A stretch of 64,000 bases of DNA from Sipunculus nudus (GCA_026874595.1 CM049306.1:93611642-93675641); one strand, 5' to 3'. Shown: positions 48,260 through 62,222, counted from the stretch's first letter. The notes: generated by a model from the letters alone, not told the origin. Numbers and translations: made by a program.

Positions 48260-51200
48260 AGGTTAACGCTGTATAAGACGGAACCTTTTATATAATTTTT
48301 CATTATAGAATTATGAATTAATTTCATAATTCATCAATCTCAAAATAATGAATTACAATCATTTTTTTAATGTTAGGGTACAAAATAGTTATTAGCTGTA
48401 CAATACTATTAAAGTAACCTTATTCATATACAGAGTAAATACAAACTGTATAAATTGCTTTATTTAAGTAACTTAGCTGATCTGTGAATGCTTTGTAATA
48501 AGCGACATTAAAGTATATTGTTCTTAAGTAAAGTCCACTCCAATATTTCAGACTTTAAATATATAAAAGTATAATAATATGCATAATATGAAGACGTTAA
48601 AGATTGTCCAGATGATAAATATTAAAGAAGTGACCACAGTTTGTATACTTAATAGTTAAGTCAACGAAATATTGCTCACAGAAAGATTTTCTCTAGAAAT
48701 TAGTCTTTGGGTTGTTCTTTTATTCTGGAACAATACTCATCAGTCCTTAGTTCATACCTTCAAGCCAATGCATTTTTTATGACTTGCCGGCACTTCATAT
48801 TTATATATGTGATAATACTTTGTATGTATCATGACAAACTGCTTTTACCTATACTGTTTGAAACAATCGGAACCCAAATGCAGCTGCGGAAAAGAGATTA
48901 AAGCATTTCTGGGGAATTCTATGGGATTACTTGGCGCACACCGCTCCATTAGCGGCTAGACAGAAGGCCATTCCCCCAGTGCAATGTCCGGTCGAATCGC
49001 AGAGCATTTACACACCCACAAAATTTCCCGATCACTTCTCCCTGAAACGTATCAGATCATAGTAACGGGTGATAGTGTCTTTAATGAGCTTCCCATCGTA
49101 AATGCAAAGAACTAATTTACCCTTGACTGAAGCCGTAAAATATCACCTTTCAGACCTTACGCACACCTCAGAACCACTTACCCAGGTTTCGTTTCATCTT
49201 TTGACACGGTGTGTCAGATCTGGTGGCTCTTTATTGACTGTACCCACTTTTTTGTGTATATTAAAGTGTACCCTCGAGGGCTCTTCGTTTCTCCCATAAT
49301 ATACCGAGTATGTACAGTCAACTGATCTTCACAGAAGAATTCTTCGGCTATCCATATTCACACCTTCAGAAAAAGTAGAATGAAAGTGATGAAAAGAAGT
49401 CAGCTTTTTTTTGGTTCAGGTGTATAGTTATCGTAGATGCCCACTCCAGGACTTTGAAGCCAATTTTTTGTACGTATTTGGTGGAGATTCTTGTTTTATG
49501 GAACCTTATTTAAAGTCTTCATTTTTATCATATCTCTAGCTATTGAAATACACCCTCACTCACTATTCGCAAGTAACTGAAATTTGTGCAGAGATTTACT
49601 TTAAACACAATAAGATGTAAATGAAAGTTATGTGCATGAACTCAGAATTTTTTTACAGTGAAGATTTTTAAAGTGTTACCATTTTATTATATAGGAACCT
49701 TGCCTTTCTTAATTGATGTTAGACTTTATAGAAAGAAACACCCGTTTTCGTTGATGATGTCTGAACTGTTTAGGGGATTAGTTCATCCCGCTAAAGAGAC
49801 AATCCATGTAAAACCATCAGAACGTATTGAGCATGGTTACAGGAGCAAAGTGATCCTGTTTTTTTCGTGAATCTTCTCACCATAAGGATCCTCAAGGCTT
49901 ATTAATCTTGAGGGCGCGTGACGCAGGCTTAGTTGGTCATTAGCTAGTCTTTCAACAATTGCAATACACTCAACAGGGGAAACGATGCGCACTATCGTTG
50001 TGTTTAGTAAGTCCCTCTTCGTCGTTTTCCCGGAGAAAGCACTGGCGATATTATAATATTTCATATTTCACAGTTATTATATCGTCGAATAAAACAAAAG
50101 CATGTTTTAGTAAAGTTTTCAAATACTATTCATGGGTCATCTGGAGAATTTTTAAGTTGTAGACGACGTTTATTTTGTATATAACGAATCTGTCTCGGAT
50201 ATCCACACATCCAGATAAAATTTATAAAGCAAGCTAACATTGTATTGTCCTGAACGTTCATATATTACACCGAAGACTGACAGGGATTACATGAATGTAA
50301 CTATTTTAAATGTACATTTGGCCGACAAAACGTGAACAATCCAACTACATGGCGGATAGCGGCAAGGTGTGGAGCAGCTGGTTGATAAAATACCATTTAC
50401 CATTAAGCCATATAACGTTACGTCTGCGATGCGTCTGCGTAACGTTTTTGTTACGCTGGAAAGTCATACACGTAACACCGACGTAGAGTTCGGTGTACAC
50501 GGTTTTACGCTGCGTCTTTATGGGCGGTGACGCAGACGAAATAGATTTTCTTGCATATTCCTCGATCATGCAAGTAAGTGGGTATTATCAGTCCGATTCC
50601 CTGGTAACAACTGACCGTGGTGGCTTCCTGATGATGCAAGAGCAGTGGCGAATGTTTTCACTTTCACGTATTTGCGAAAATATATGCTTCTTGTTATAAA
50701 TCTTTTGTTCAATTGATTTGAAAGTACATCAAAAAGAATATTCAACAAGTTTTTTTGTAACGTGTACAAAATCCTTATGAATTGTTTGAATTTGTTTTAC
50801 TAGAACTCATTAGGCCTATAATTTCGAACAACATATGCTTGTAATGTTATGACATGTTCTTGCGTATTTAACTTATAAAATGCATCCATTCCTTATAAAA
50901 TACATATGCGGCTGTATTCACTGTTTGCTATGTACAGATTCTCCGTTAAACGGGAGTAATTGAAATCAGATATAATAGCGTATCACGTTGACTTGATCGA
51001 TGGTCTTGTTTGAATTAGCCGCAGTTCATGCAAAGTAAAATTATGGCTTTTCAAGTGCAATGCCAATGGACAAGCACCATAGCACAGCAGCATAGCAGCA
51101 TTTGATATTTATAAGAAGTCACTTGTGCTCAGAGAGTGTGAGAGAATGCAGGTGTCGTTGGCGCTCCCAGCACTTCTAGTGGAAAGATGGCTGAGCCAAA

Positions 51201-51330
51201 CATGAATCAACCGCTGACATTAACGATTCAAATCACCATCCCTTGGTACTTCGTGAATTAATATACGTGGCTTTGTTTTTATTGGTTACTTGTATTAAGC
51301 AATAGATGCACGGATACTGTAAAGTCCCAT

Positions 51331-51344
51331 ATATAAATATATAT

Positions 51345-51377
<33 letters not shown>

Positions 51378-51378
51378 A
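51331..51378. repeat. (TA)n microsatellite
   Basis: About 24 TA units with one AAAT interruption, within the predicted first intron. Confidence 0.95.
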
Positions 51379-54300
51379 GGGGCCCTAATGTTTACCACTG
51401 CCTTAAAGCTCTCAACTCAGTTCTTGTTTGTTTTGCAATAAATTTGTTCTTTTTACGAGATTTTCTATATTCCTTTTCCGAGGTTCATAGATACGGCCTC
51501 GCAAACAATTGAACGTGAGCAATATATTACTTTTTATTAATCATTCATCATGTTGTTGGTGAGAACGTAACAAGAACTGAAGTTTATACAAAGTGCTGGA
51601 GCTTTTGATGGCGGCGCGAGATAAATGAAATAAATAAGCTTTATCCAGTTGTTTCATATTTAGAGCTGTAGGGGTATCCCGTTTCTCACAGTTCGGCAAG
51701 GTACTTATTTAATTTTCTAGCAATTCGGTTTGTTTTAAAGTGCTGGGAGTGGATGCCAAGTACTGAACATAAAAACAAAGATCGTTTTAAAGTTTCTTCT
51801 GTAGCCTGTCAACAACTGGAGATAAATGACAAAAGAGGAGGCCAAAAGCAACAAGAAGCTATCGGGTTAAGTGACCACCCTTCTGTACGTCTTAATCTCG
51901 GTGATGTATCACATCAATTGATTTATCTCCCACGCAGGAGAAGACACCAGTACAGCTGGGAATTTTTCCGGGTAACATTTATCTGGTCTTGGTCTAATTT
52001 ACAAGATAATGGTAACAGAAAAGAAGATTAGGTGGAGTAATTGTGTCGTTGGCCCGGAAGGGCGCAGCTGGTTAACCTCTATGTGGGGAATCGGTCGGGT
52101 TGCGTAGGGACGCCATCCTTGCTCTGTATTTCTAATGTATCTACGAGGTCCTTGCCTCCAGAACGAACACAAAGGAAATTGTGGTCACCGAGAGTACCCC
52201 CCGTGCTTTAATGAACGGCAGACCCCGCTTTGATTTATACCTCTTTCAGGCAGACTTCTCCCACCCAGAAAGCTAAGTAAACGGTGAGCGACTAGAGACT
52301 AATGGCAATAATTATGAAATGCACACCTGAAAGGAATTTTATCAATGAAAAATAGCTATTATTGAATTTTCAATATGGGTTCTCAACATTAAAATGCCAA
52401 GCTTTGTCTATTGTTAGATGGATCTCATTACAAATGGCTAGGTGTATGCGTCACTGAGAGGGGCCATTATATAGAGTTTTCTATTTCTAAGTAGCTCAGT
52501 ACAAGTTAATGTGCATCGTCGATGATAATGAAGAGTTTCAGTGTGCATAATGCCGCGCTGCAAATTGGGTAATAAATCTGCCAGACAGAGAGAAACAATT
52601 TCCTAATGTTCCACATTTATTGCAATTGCCCGTGCCGGCAGCGAATACGTTGACGAAAGCTGCCCTTGCGATTAATAGAGTTGTTAAAGAAATTACAAGA
52701 ACGTTTGGTAAATCTAATAACCTAGAAACCTTAAGTTGCTCACTTGAAAAAACTGTTGATAAAAATGTCTGCAAACTGTTTATACCATGGTCCCCCCTTG
52801 CCTTTTAGGTTATTTCTTTTCAATTATGCCTAAGGTTTTACGTAATTTAAATAAATAATGATAACCATTTATTTTAAGCCGAATCTAATTAAAGCACTTA
52901 TAGGGAAATTTAGTGATTTGTATTAATTTTGCAACTTAAACTGTTTACTTAAGAAATAGTCTTTTTTAATTAGATTTCACTTTTTAAAGTGTTTATGTTA
53001 TTTTAACAGTTAATGAAATATGTAAATGTATTTCGTGTGGTTTACAGTTTGCAAGTTATAAACCATATAATAATAAGCATTGAAAATGCAGTTTTGTTTT
53101 TTTATTATTTCGTGCATTTACGATCTGGCTTGCTCATGTGAACGTTTCATCATGGAATAAACCATGTATTTCATATGGTTTTGTAAAGATTTTAGTAAGG
53201 TTTTGCGTCCTACCATAAGTTTAAATGAACAATGAATTGGTCAAAACATTTCGTTGAACATTCCATTCAAAACTCTTCTTTATAAAGAACCTCTGCCGGT
53301 GATGCCGTTTATGGGAACCAGTCGCATTATAACCCCTATAATTAATCGCCACCGTTTACAAATGGACTATAATTTGAGCTTGTCTTCTCGTCGGCGTGAA
53401 ATCAAACTGCCATACCGCGTGCTTCAAGGACTATATCCCGGCTACGGCAGCGTCTTTGTGATTCCAGAGCCGCCTTTGAGGTTAAGAGATTCCAGAAATA
53501 AAAGCGAGGAATACTTCTTGACAAGCTAGTGCTTGATGTCTATGCTAGCTTTGATCAATCTATAATTCACAAACTTTTTTCTTTACGCACCAGTTTCTAC
53601 ATAAAATTGTTGAATTTGACTTTTGATCTATCTCAAAAAATATACGAGAGGAATAATATCAGATTTTACTGAAACAAAGCCAGCGGATCAGTCGGTGGAT
53701 ATATGTGCCCGTATTTTAGATCAGAATGTTATTTGTAACCGTTTGATTCTACAAAATAGCATGTATTAGCGTTTCATTTTTGCACTTCATTTTGTAAAGA
53801 AAATGAAACTGAAATCGTTCAGTTGAAAAATATTTTGGAAATGGCTGGTGTGTTACAACATACGGTTCTTCCAAAAGCCTTCCATGTTTTCATTGTTAAT
53901 GTCCATGACTGTGCGGGCGTAATGGAAGGGTAAGTTATTAACACTGAACCTTCAGAAACAACTGCCCTTAAATATTAATAACTTTGTCCAGATGACGTTA
54001 ATTTTCCGTAAAATGAAAATAAAAAGAACCACTTTAGAAATAATTAAATAATATTATTATGGAATCAAATATTTCCAACAGTTCCTGTGGTTAATATAAG
54101 GGTCTCGACTTCATAATTGTTGATATAACTCTGACATTAATATAAATACATAGATATGGATTTACGAGAAAGTTGAATAGAGCTGGGCATTGTATTAAAA
54201 TAATATGAATTATAATGTAATGTACTTTAACAGATCTTAAGAAACAAGACAGTTTGTTCTTACCATACAGAAAGAATAAAGTGTAAAGTGAGACTGGGTG

Positions 54301-55862
54301 TATAACTTCTGGTTTCAGACCACTTCCACCTTCCTAAATGGTATTTGAAAGAACTAATTATCTCCTTGAATTCAGAAGCACGCCAGATTAACTGTCTGGA
54401 GTCTGGAGGTTAGATGCCAACTTTGAAGTATTCGGGAACTAACCCGGTGGCCAAAGCTCTGATTTGTATTGTAAATTATTGAAAAGTTACATGCTTTTTC
54501 AGATGGGGTTCCCATTTTGTGTATATCCGTTATGTTGCTTACGTCACCAGCTGATGGGTAGTCAGTTTAAGTATGTATTACATTCTTAGAATACCGTATC
54601 ATTCTGCCATTTACTGAGCCATAAATGTTCTGCCTAAATGAGTCGGCATAAACGACCGGCTTAAGTCTTTAGATGCAGCCTAATAGCAATCTTAAAAAGA
54701 ATGAGGATATCACACTCGACCCACGCTATGTCAAACGTAACAGAGAGCAAGCTTACAGTCGGAACTAATCAACTCGCCGGTTAGGGTTTTTATTCATTAA
54801 TAGTTTATGGTGAGTTGAACGAGACGGTCAGAACGAAATAGGAGCACTTAAAAGTTACAAGACCCGGCATCCGGCCTCTGGCAATCAGACATCCGGGAAC
54901 TCTAATCACGGCAGACTTGAGAGGCATCTCCGTCAAGCTGTTCAATGTTAGTTACAGCTCGTGGGTTAAACACATAGTTATTCCACTTTTGATTTATGAA
55001 TACAATTAAGCTTAACTGGTATTATTTGGTCAATTTCGGATTTTGTAAACTTGTTTCATGCATATTTAACAGATGCGAAGTTATTTCTGTATCATAAGTT
55101 TATTATCTTTTGATAAGACTTCATTTATGGCATATTATGGTTTTATACCCGTTGAAACTGACGTAATGTGGAAGCTCCATATCCGCTCAATTTAATAAAA
55201 AATCGCTGGAATGGAAACATAAAACAATGTAAAATTAATTATTAATTGGACTTATTCGCTTAAATTAAATCGAATACGTAAAATAGATGCAACGTCTACG
55301 TAAATTATGAATAAAACAATACATAAACCAAAATTGTCATGCTATATTAGATGTAAGTATTTTAAGATTCTGTATATTTACATTAATTGATTTGCTTATA
55401 TTTATAAACACTTTTGAAAATGACAGTCCTTGGTTATTTCATAATTCATACATATATTTAAAAAAATCAGATGATTGACAGTGATACCATTAATGATACA
55501 AGACGTGGACATGTGAACATTTTTTTCTTTATAAGAAACCAGTATAGAAAGACTGCCCTCATAGTGTTGTTCATGAGGGGCGGGTCGGCCGTTTTAAAAA
55601 CACGGACCAACAAGGATTTAAAATATAAATCTTATTCAAAGGTGCAAACCTGTGTTTAAGCAGGCCTTATAGTGTGCGATTGTATTTACAATTTTCTGTG
55701 ATTTTGAACTATCTTATACACGATTTCTTACGCGTTACCACTGCGGGTTCCTAATTTTTAATAGACCCCAGACCCTATAATTTGCTACGCATTGCCACGA
55801 CAGAATGCAAATTATATTCAAATATTTCACGTCACGTGACCTATATTTCTTGATTGTTTCAG

Positions 55863-56024
55863 GCGAGGCGATGACGAACCGCATGCTGGCGGCGGCCTAT
55901 GTGGTTGTGACCCTGGTGACCCTGCTTCCCTCCGCTAGAGGGCAGGAGGAGCAGCCTGAGTCTCAACAAGCACTGGTAGATATGCTCCTGGACATGTACG
56001 TCAACGATATGCGGGAGCAGGAAG
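55863..56024 (+). CDS. Secreted or membrane protein, signal-peptide exon (partial gene)
   Basis: Predicted second exon of a + strand gene. It starts after a polypyrimidine acceptor (TTTCTTGATTGTTTCAG), has 8 nt of 5' UTR, an ATG at 55871 with G at -3, and ends at 56024 before GTAGGT, leaving one base of the next codon (phase 1). The 51 codons begin MTNRMLAAAYVVVTLVTLLP, a typical signal peptide, with likely cleavage after SARG near residue 24. The mature start is QEEQPESQQALVDMLLDMYV, then NDMREQE: acidic, Gln-rich and possibly helical. Its GC-rich codons contrast with AT-rich flanks, which supports real coding. TCACGTGA palindromes sit on both sides (55832 and 56030). I found no downstream exon in the window and do not recognise the family; a secreted factor, matrix protein, prohormone or receptor ectodomain are all possible. 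Confidence 0.6.
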
Positions 56025-59000
56025 GTAGGTCACGTGATCACACCACTCGAACACTCAGTTATCAGGTTTATATAAATATTCTGTAATTACGATAGGCCAT
56101 GTTCACTACGTACACATAATTGTAAAAATTCACATATCGATCATATTGCTGTGTTGTAAAACAGCGAATTAGATCACTGAACGGGAACCACTCCGTAATC
56201 ACCTTATATGTGTAGTTATTCGATTTCTGCCACTTTCCAAACACATTATACAGATTGTCTTTGAGATTATGTTTTAACATTAAGAAAATACAGAAGAAAT
56301 AACTGATTTGGCTGATAGGTATGCCTGAGCATCCGGTTAACTTCTCAAAACACAAGGTTGAAAGTTGATTTGAATTGTTAAATTATACGGGCATGATAAT
56401 TCCTGTTCTCACAGAAACGGCGTTCGTGAAAGAACTGAGAAATGTTATGAATAAAAAAATGAAAAATATGACGTAATAGGACATTACTGTGGGAAAGACA
56501 CATGTCTTCAGATATATATTTGACATTAATCTGCTGGATTTGTATCAGCGCATCTATAATTGATGTTCTTGATATAATTAAACATCAGTCTGAAAGCTGA
56601 AGAAAGACGTGAGATTCACATTTAATAATCCTGGCTTCCACTCTACCCGTTGAACTGAAAAGCATTTTTAGATTTTTACCAAATTAAAATTCAAAGTTCT
56701 ATTTTCGGTAGACAATCGGACGACTATAAATAAACAGAATGTGGCAGATACGAGAATCAAATATGAACTACATAGCAGATAATCTGTGAGATGCCGACTC
56801 TAGGCCCCCAGCGAAGCTGTCGTTATAAAAATGGCAACGTCAAAGCTCCTATATTTTTGTATGTAGTTTCCATTAAAAAATTGTCCTCATGTAAATGAAA
56901 TATTCAATCATATATTAACTTATGTTATTTCATCATCTTATATCAACTATCTTGAGAACAAGCTTTTTGAATATTATATAATTACATAAAAACTGAATTC
57001 AAGACTAGCTATATATAAACATGTATATATGTATATCGTATGTTTTGTATATTAAATGATTTCTCATTTCTGATGATTTCTGAATTTAGTAGACAGTAGC
57101 TGCGAAGGCAAGCTTAAAACGAAACCAAATCCAACAAACAATGGTACTTTGTTAAGAAATCTATGATTGCCCTTCAAGTGTCTGTTAAATGTGTTTTCCG
57201 TTCGCGGACAAAAAAAATGAATATAAAAAGTGCCAATGATTTTTACCTCATTACCTGGACCAAAAGGCAGAAATAGATGTTTTAATGTTGAAAAATCATC
57301 GACATATTTGGTCCCTCTCAATGGAGTTAAAAGTTTCCAGAACCATAAGAAGTCCGGACCCCTGTGACGATCAACTGATTCTCATTATAAAGCCGGTCTT
57401 CAGAAGCTTCATCCTTTCCTGCTGTGCCGCATTATCACAAACATCCAGTGTTATCCCGGTCTCTGAGCTTAGGCTAGGGTGCCAAATTACAATCCATTAG
57501 TGGGCGCCCTCGGTTTGAGGTATCTCTGTGGAAAACAACCGAATGTGCGAAAGAAAAGTGTCAGTCCATAGCCATTCGTCATTAGACCAATTAGCGCGTG
57601 TGTTTGTCAAACCTGTCTTCTTTTTCAAGTCAGCCACATCCAGATGTGAAATCTAAGAAATTTGTCCGATATCATTCCTGCGGCGAATTATCTAATTAAT
57701 GGATTTCTTTAATTATTGCCGGAGATTATTGCTTTGAAATCTCAGAAATTAGTCACAGGAGAATAAAGATTTATTGTTTAAGTAAGAATCAATCCAGATA
57801 ATAAGTCTGTATATAAATTCTGCTGCATTCTAGTGTATGTGAGCACAGACATAAAAAAGTGAACACAGCCAACTTTTAGGTGGAAAAATTGAAAGCCGTA
57901 AGGTCTTAGACATTAACGAATGAACAAGTGAATTAAGTCATTGCTGAAAAAATAAAAGTAAATGGTTATACAAAATAAGGTGAAATGGAAGAAATCTTTA
58001 GCGTTTTCGTTTTGATTGACTTCAAATACTGTGTTTGAATCTAATTTGGAGAAGGGGGTTCAGTCAACTTTCCGCTGAGTTTCCATGACATGTTATGTGT
58101 TCACAAACTCTAATAAAACATCCTTGAACTTTGTAGCATCGTTTAGTGTCATCTCTGTTGAAATGAATGATATGATCGGTAAAATATGCAGTGTACTGGA
58201 ACTCCCTGGGCCCGGTAATCCAAGCTCCAAATATGAATAAATCATCTGAACTGATAAATGATAATTACCCTGGAGATCGGAACACCCGGAGTGGAACCTG
58301 TCACTGCAATCAATACTTACGCTGTCTCTCTCACTGTCAGCATATCTCTCTCTGCTTGTCTTTCTCTCGTTCTGTTTATCTCTCAATCTTCCCCCTGACT
58401 CAAAAGTTGTAACTCTATCAATGCTGTCTCTCTGTCTCTCTTTGTCTCTGCCTCTCTCTTCCTTTCTGTCTGTCTGTCTGTAAATTCCTCACACGTCTTA
58501 ACTGAAAATGTAGAGTGATCAATATAAAGTAGAAACTAACGATTCTTCAGTGGGTATTAATATATAATTTGATTTCAAGCACTTATTATTTAACTTATCT
58601 CTTAATCAACAGAGTTATCATCGTCATCTCATATTCGTCAGTCTTTAGCCCTGTAATTATTCATTTTTGCCGGATAGGTCTCGTTTCTATCTCTATCTTC
58701 TCACAAACAAATTAAACAAGGTCACTTTCAATTTCAATGCGATAAACATTTCTTTAATTTCGGTGGTCAACTATATTTCAAAGAAATTGCATCAATTTCA
58801 CGCGTTTTACATTTGTATCCGTTAAAGACGATCGAAAATTGCATTTGGTATCCAATGGCTTTATAATTAGTCCTATAAAACCAATAATTATGACTGTTCG
58901 GTCGAATTTATTTACATTGTCATGAACATAGTTAAGCCCTATGGCACAGTTTCATTTAAAACCGGCATTGTCAAAAGTCGTAAGCATGTAACCTTGTGTA

Positions 59001-59150
59001 GAGTTAAAGGAATCCTAGGAATCTTTATTTAGTCCGAGTAATTTTGTTAATTCAAATGTGATTTATAATGTGGAAATGACAAAATTTGACGACGCTGATA
59101 AAAATGGAAAATACTGAAACCTTCAAAGCTACCGTTGAGTATATATATAC
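56025..59150 (+). other. Probable second intron, with candidate regulatory island
   Basis: AT-rich sequence after the donor at 56025. 57350-57770 is GC-richer and contains ATCTAATTAATGG near 57690 and ATTAGACCAATTAGCGCG near 57580, resembling a conserved enhancer. A CT-rich stretch with (TCTG)n lies at 58320-58485. No frame continuing phase 1 with a convincing acceptor was recognised. Confidence 0.35.
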
Positions 59151-59775
59151 ATCAGGGCGACTGGTCGCTAAAAACAGCGCCACGATTGCAGATTACCCCA
59201 CGAGTGTAGTCTGAACCTAATTTCAAGTTACCCCCCACTTTTCAGATTACCCCCTCGCTGATAATGATAACTTTTAATTTTCCTAACTCATATTATTTAA
59301 ATAACGCACGGGAAAGATACGACATTTAAAAGATGGAATAAATCTATGAAAAACAGAGTTATGGCAAAAAGGTAATAAAATTGGTAATTATATTCATATT
59401 GTCTCATACACTTCAGCAAAACGCATAACACATTACATGGAAACATTAGATATACAGAGATCTAAACTAATTTGACGAATTTAAAAGAAAGAAATTATAT
59501 GTATAATTATATAACACAGAGAAACAAGTGCTTTGAAGGGGTAATCTGAAGAAGGGGTATCTGAAATCATAGGGGGTAATCTAAAGAGTTTGGAATCTTA
59601 AATCGTGGGGGGGGGGGATCTTAAGAAGGGGTAATCTGAAATCGTAGGGGGGAATCTGAAGAAGGGGTAATCTGAAATCGTAGGGGGCAATCTGAAGAAG
59701 GGGTAATCTGAAATCGTAGGGGGCAATCTGAAGAAGGGGTAATCTGAAATCGCTTCACCGAAGGAGGATAAAGCT
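59151..59775. mobile_element. Inverted-repeat element carrying a 36-bp minisatellite
   Basis: Left part (59160-59262) reads inward with CACGATTGCAGATTACCCC and further GATTACCCC copies. The right part (59535-59757) has the opposite orientation, GGGGTAATCTGAAATCG. The termini are therefore inverted copies of one motif. On the right the motif has expanded to about six units of 36 bp (GAAGAAGGGGTAATCTGAAA then TCGTAGGGGGCAATCT), most regular at 59630-59750. A 12-residue repeat frame on the minus strand is an artefact of this period. Confidence 0.75.
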
Positions 59776-61309
59776 GTAACTTGACTAACCACTGTTCTTG
59801 GTTGTATGCATATTAGTGGTCACTCAAACGAAAACCTCGCCGGTCACCGTTAATGAAGTTGGAATCCTAATTTAATAGCGATGAGCGACATCGGATGCCC
59901 GCCTGGGAGGCTGCCGATGTGCGCTCTTTGGATTTTCTTTGTGTGATTAATTGATAAATGGGCCCACGCGGACAAGGGCTGCCAACTAGCTATATTTCTA
60001 TGAAGCTAGAAAGCCAGGCCTTGACGGATTGACCAAACACTAACAATGGCATCTGGTATTAGAGAATTGGGCAGGGTTAGCAAGCGTTGACAATTTGTGG
60101 ATACCTCCGGGCCGCCATTAGAATCCGCCTGTCCGATACCAGCGGTAGACAACCAGTCGTGTGTCAACCCGAGAATGAACGCGGATATAGCTGTCTGGCC
60201 GCGACTGTACAAATCTGTTTCTCAAGCTACCAAGCTCTTAAATTAATGCTCGCTTATGATTATACATCATGCGGCTGTTAGCTCCAGTTTCCTGCCTGTA
60301 ATCTATGCATCCTTTACAGACACGGTTCTACACCCGTGGTTTGACATTATTATGTTTTCGACAACCCCTATTACGACACTAAACACCTTTCAAAAAGTTG
60401 TGATATTTAACCACGGCTCTTCCTGTGGGTCTCAGAAGATATAATACTCCTTATTCCCATGAAACTCGTTTATTCGTCAGAATAAGTCATTACTGCTGAA
60501 CTGAAAACATATAAATGAGTATACAAGTATCGCAAGGTGATGGCCTCATTGTCGTTAAGTTGACATGGGAGCCAGGCCTTATAAAACGTGATAAACATTT
60601 CTGGCTTGTGTGAACAATGTTGATCACATCTGATGTCTGTCAGTGCGTCTCCCCTGATACAACCTTGTAGGCTGACGATGTTCCATTTCGGGTTCCCACA
60701 GGGTATCTAGCTGTCACAGTGGCCACATGCGTGGAGTTTGGCAGCCACAGACAACTATAGAGCATGTAGTTTATACTACAGTTTGTATTATTTCCTCAAG
60801 TACAAACGACTCTTTCTCAATATGTGTCCTGGAAACAGCTGCAAATTTATCATTCCATAGGTTTTGGCTTTAATAATTTTTGGATAGGCCTATTTATTTA
60901 TCTATTTATTTAATCTGATATCAAATTCAAATAAACTAAGTGATTTTTAAAACACAAAATTAAGGTTCGTGGGAGTTGCAAAATTATGGCCTCCGTAATT
61001 TATATGTAAATTTTTATATTGATTCATGACTTCAGAACAGTATTTTTATAGTAATGTATAGTCTTTTTGATAAAATTCTAAATTAATATGTACAGTTATA
61101 TCTTTATATATTTCTTTCAGTCTATATAAGGAGACGTTAAAAAGGTATTAATAACTGACAGCTGCCCTTTGAAATTTTAATATTTTTCTTAAGAAGAGTT
61201 ATTAAGGACAACATATGAAGGGGAGTAAAACACTTATATGAATATGATAAAAATAAAACAAAAGAAACTCTTATCTGTCAAGGTATTATTTTGAAACAAG
61301 CTTACAGTG
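59776..61309. other. Intronic or intergenic DNA
   Basis: 59840-60240 is GC-richer and repeat-free, with TTAATAGCGATGAGCG near 59871 and GATTAATTGATAAATG near 59944; it is a further candidate conserved element. No exon is supported. Confidence 0.35.
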
Positions 61310-61311
61310 AC

Positions 61312-61400
61312 TTATAGTGACTTAGGCGTTGGACTTTGAACAGCAGGGGACCTGGGTTTGAACTCCCATTGGTAGCACAGAGGTAGAATGATGAGATCTT
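61312..61400 (+). repeat. tRNA-like SINE head
   Basis: Contains an A-box-like TGACTTAGGCGTTGGAC near 61317 and a B-box-like GGTTTGAACTCC (61355-61366) at the spacing found in tRNAs. The stems do not close into a good cloverleaf and the B-box has T for C, so this is more likely a tRNA-derived SINE remnant than a functional tRNA. A second A-box-like segment (TCTAGTGGTTAGGACCG) lies at about 61979 without a matching B-box. Confidence 0.4.
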
Positions 61401-62172
61401 TAAATCTTCTGATATCAGATTATTCTAAGTGCAATGAATATAAAAACTTGAATTCCAGACAGGTTAAAAGTAGAGTGTAATTCTTATTAGGTTGGTCCTT
61501 ACACCCTCATTGGATTAACAGTGCCACTAATAATCACTGACCTATCCTTAAGAACAAGTAAATAAAAAACAATCACCTTGTGAAGAAACCGGTAAGCGTT
61601 TGTAGATGACGCCAGATTAGTAAATAAATTGGGGATAAATGAAACAATAAAATTAACTGGAAAAGTTCGCAAAGTTAACATGCGGACAATAAAAGTTGAA
61701 TAAAAAAAAACACAACTTATCGCTTGGAGATTATGATAAGCGAAGTTAAATCTTATATAAGTAATTTGTTTTATTCCTTAGCCATGGTGTCTGATTTCCT
61801 GACAAATCAGAAAATTAGTTTTATTGAACACAGTTACCGCAAAGAAACATGCGCTAATGGCAATGCTAAATATCGCGTGATTCTCTTGTCAACGGAACTT
61901 CTAACAGAGATAGAGGTATTCACATACTGAATCCTGAAGATTTTCTGACGAACCTTACTCACGAAGGTTGCGTGACAGATCTAGTGGTTAGGACCGTTCT
62001 GGTGTTGAAGATATAACCCAATTAAACCAAGACCTGACTGATCTGTACATGAAAGCACACTTTTATCTCATTCTCTGAACACAACTGCACTGACTTCACC
62101 CACACACACGCACCCAGAACCACCAACGCTACCCACCTAAAAGGGCCATTCTCAATTATTACTAAACATATT

Positions 62173-62174
<2 letters not shown>

Positions 62175-62222
<48 letters not shown>
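62175..62222. repeat. (TA)n microsatellite
   Basis: About 22 uninterrupted TA units. Confidence 0.97.

Larger units (their letters stand above)
48068..55862 (+). other. Predicted first intron
   Basis: Begins GTAGGA and ends TTTCTTGATTGTTTCAG. It holds (TA)n microsatellites at 48183-48255 and 51331-51378, an inverted arrangement of ACGTCTGCG/CGCAGACG motifs at about 50415-50545 that may be a small MITE, and GC-richer, repeat-free islands at 52550-52800, 53280-53540 and 54340-54960 that are candidate intronic enhancers. The 91-codon frame at 53254-53529 starts at TTG and is flanked by no convincing splice pair. Confidence 0.4.

Noticed and set aside
53254-53529. 91-codon frame as an internal exon of the signal-peptide gene
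   Set aside because: It starts at TTG, and no acceptor and donor in a compatible phase frame it. The preceding exon is non-coding and the start codon lies downstream at 55871.
59598-59792. Minus-strand frame with SDYPFFRLPPTI repeats
   Set aside because: It is the 36-bp minisatellite read in one frame; no gene structure surrounds it.
60006-60281. Opposed 64-68 codon frames as a downstream exon of the signal-peptide gene
   Set aside because: The frames occur on both strands and no phase-1 acceptor was found for the + frame; the stretch looks more like non-coding conserved DNA.
61312-61400. Functional tRNA gene
   Set aside because: A-box and B-box-like motifs are present, but the acceptor and anticodon stems do not pair and the B-box deviates; kept as a SINE head instead.
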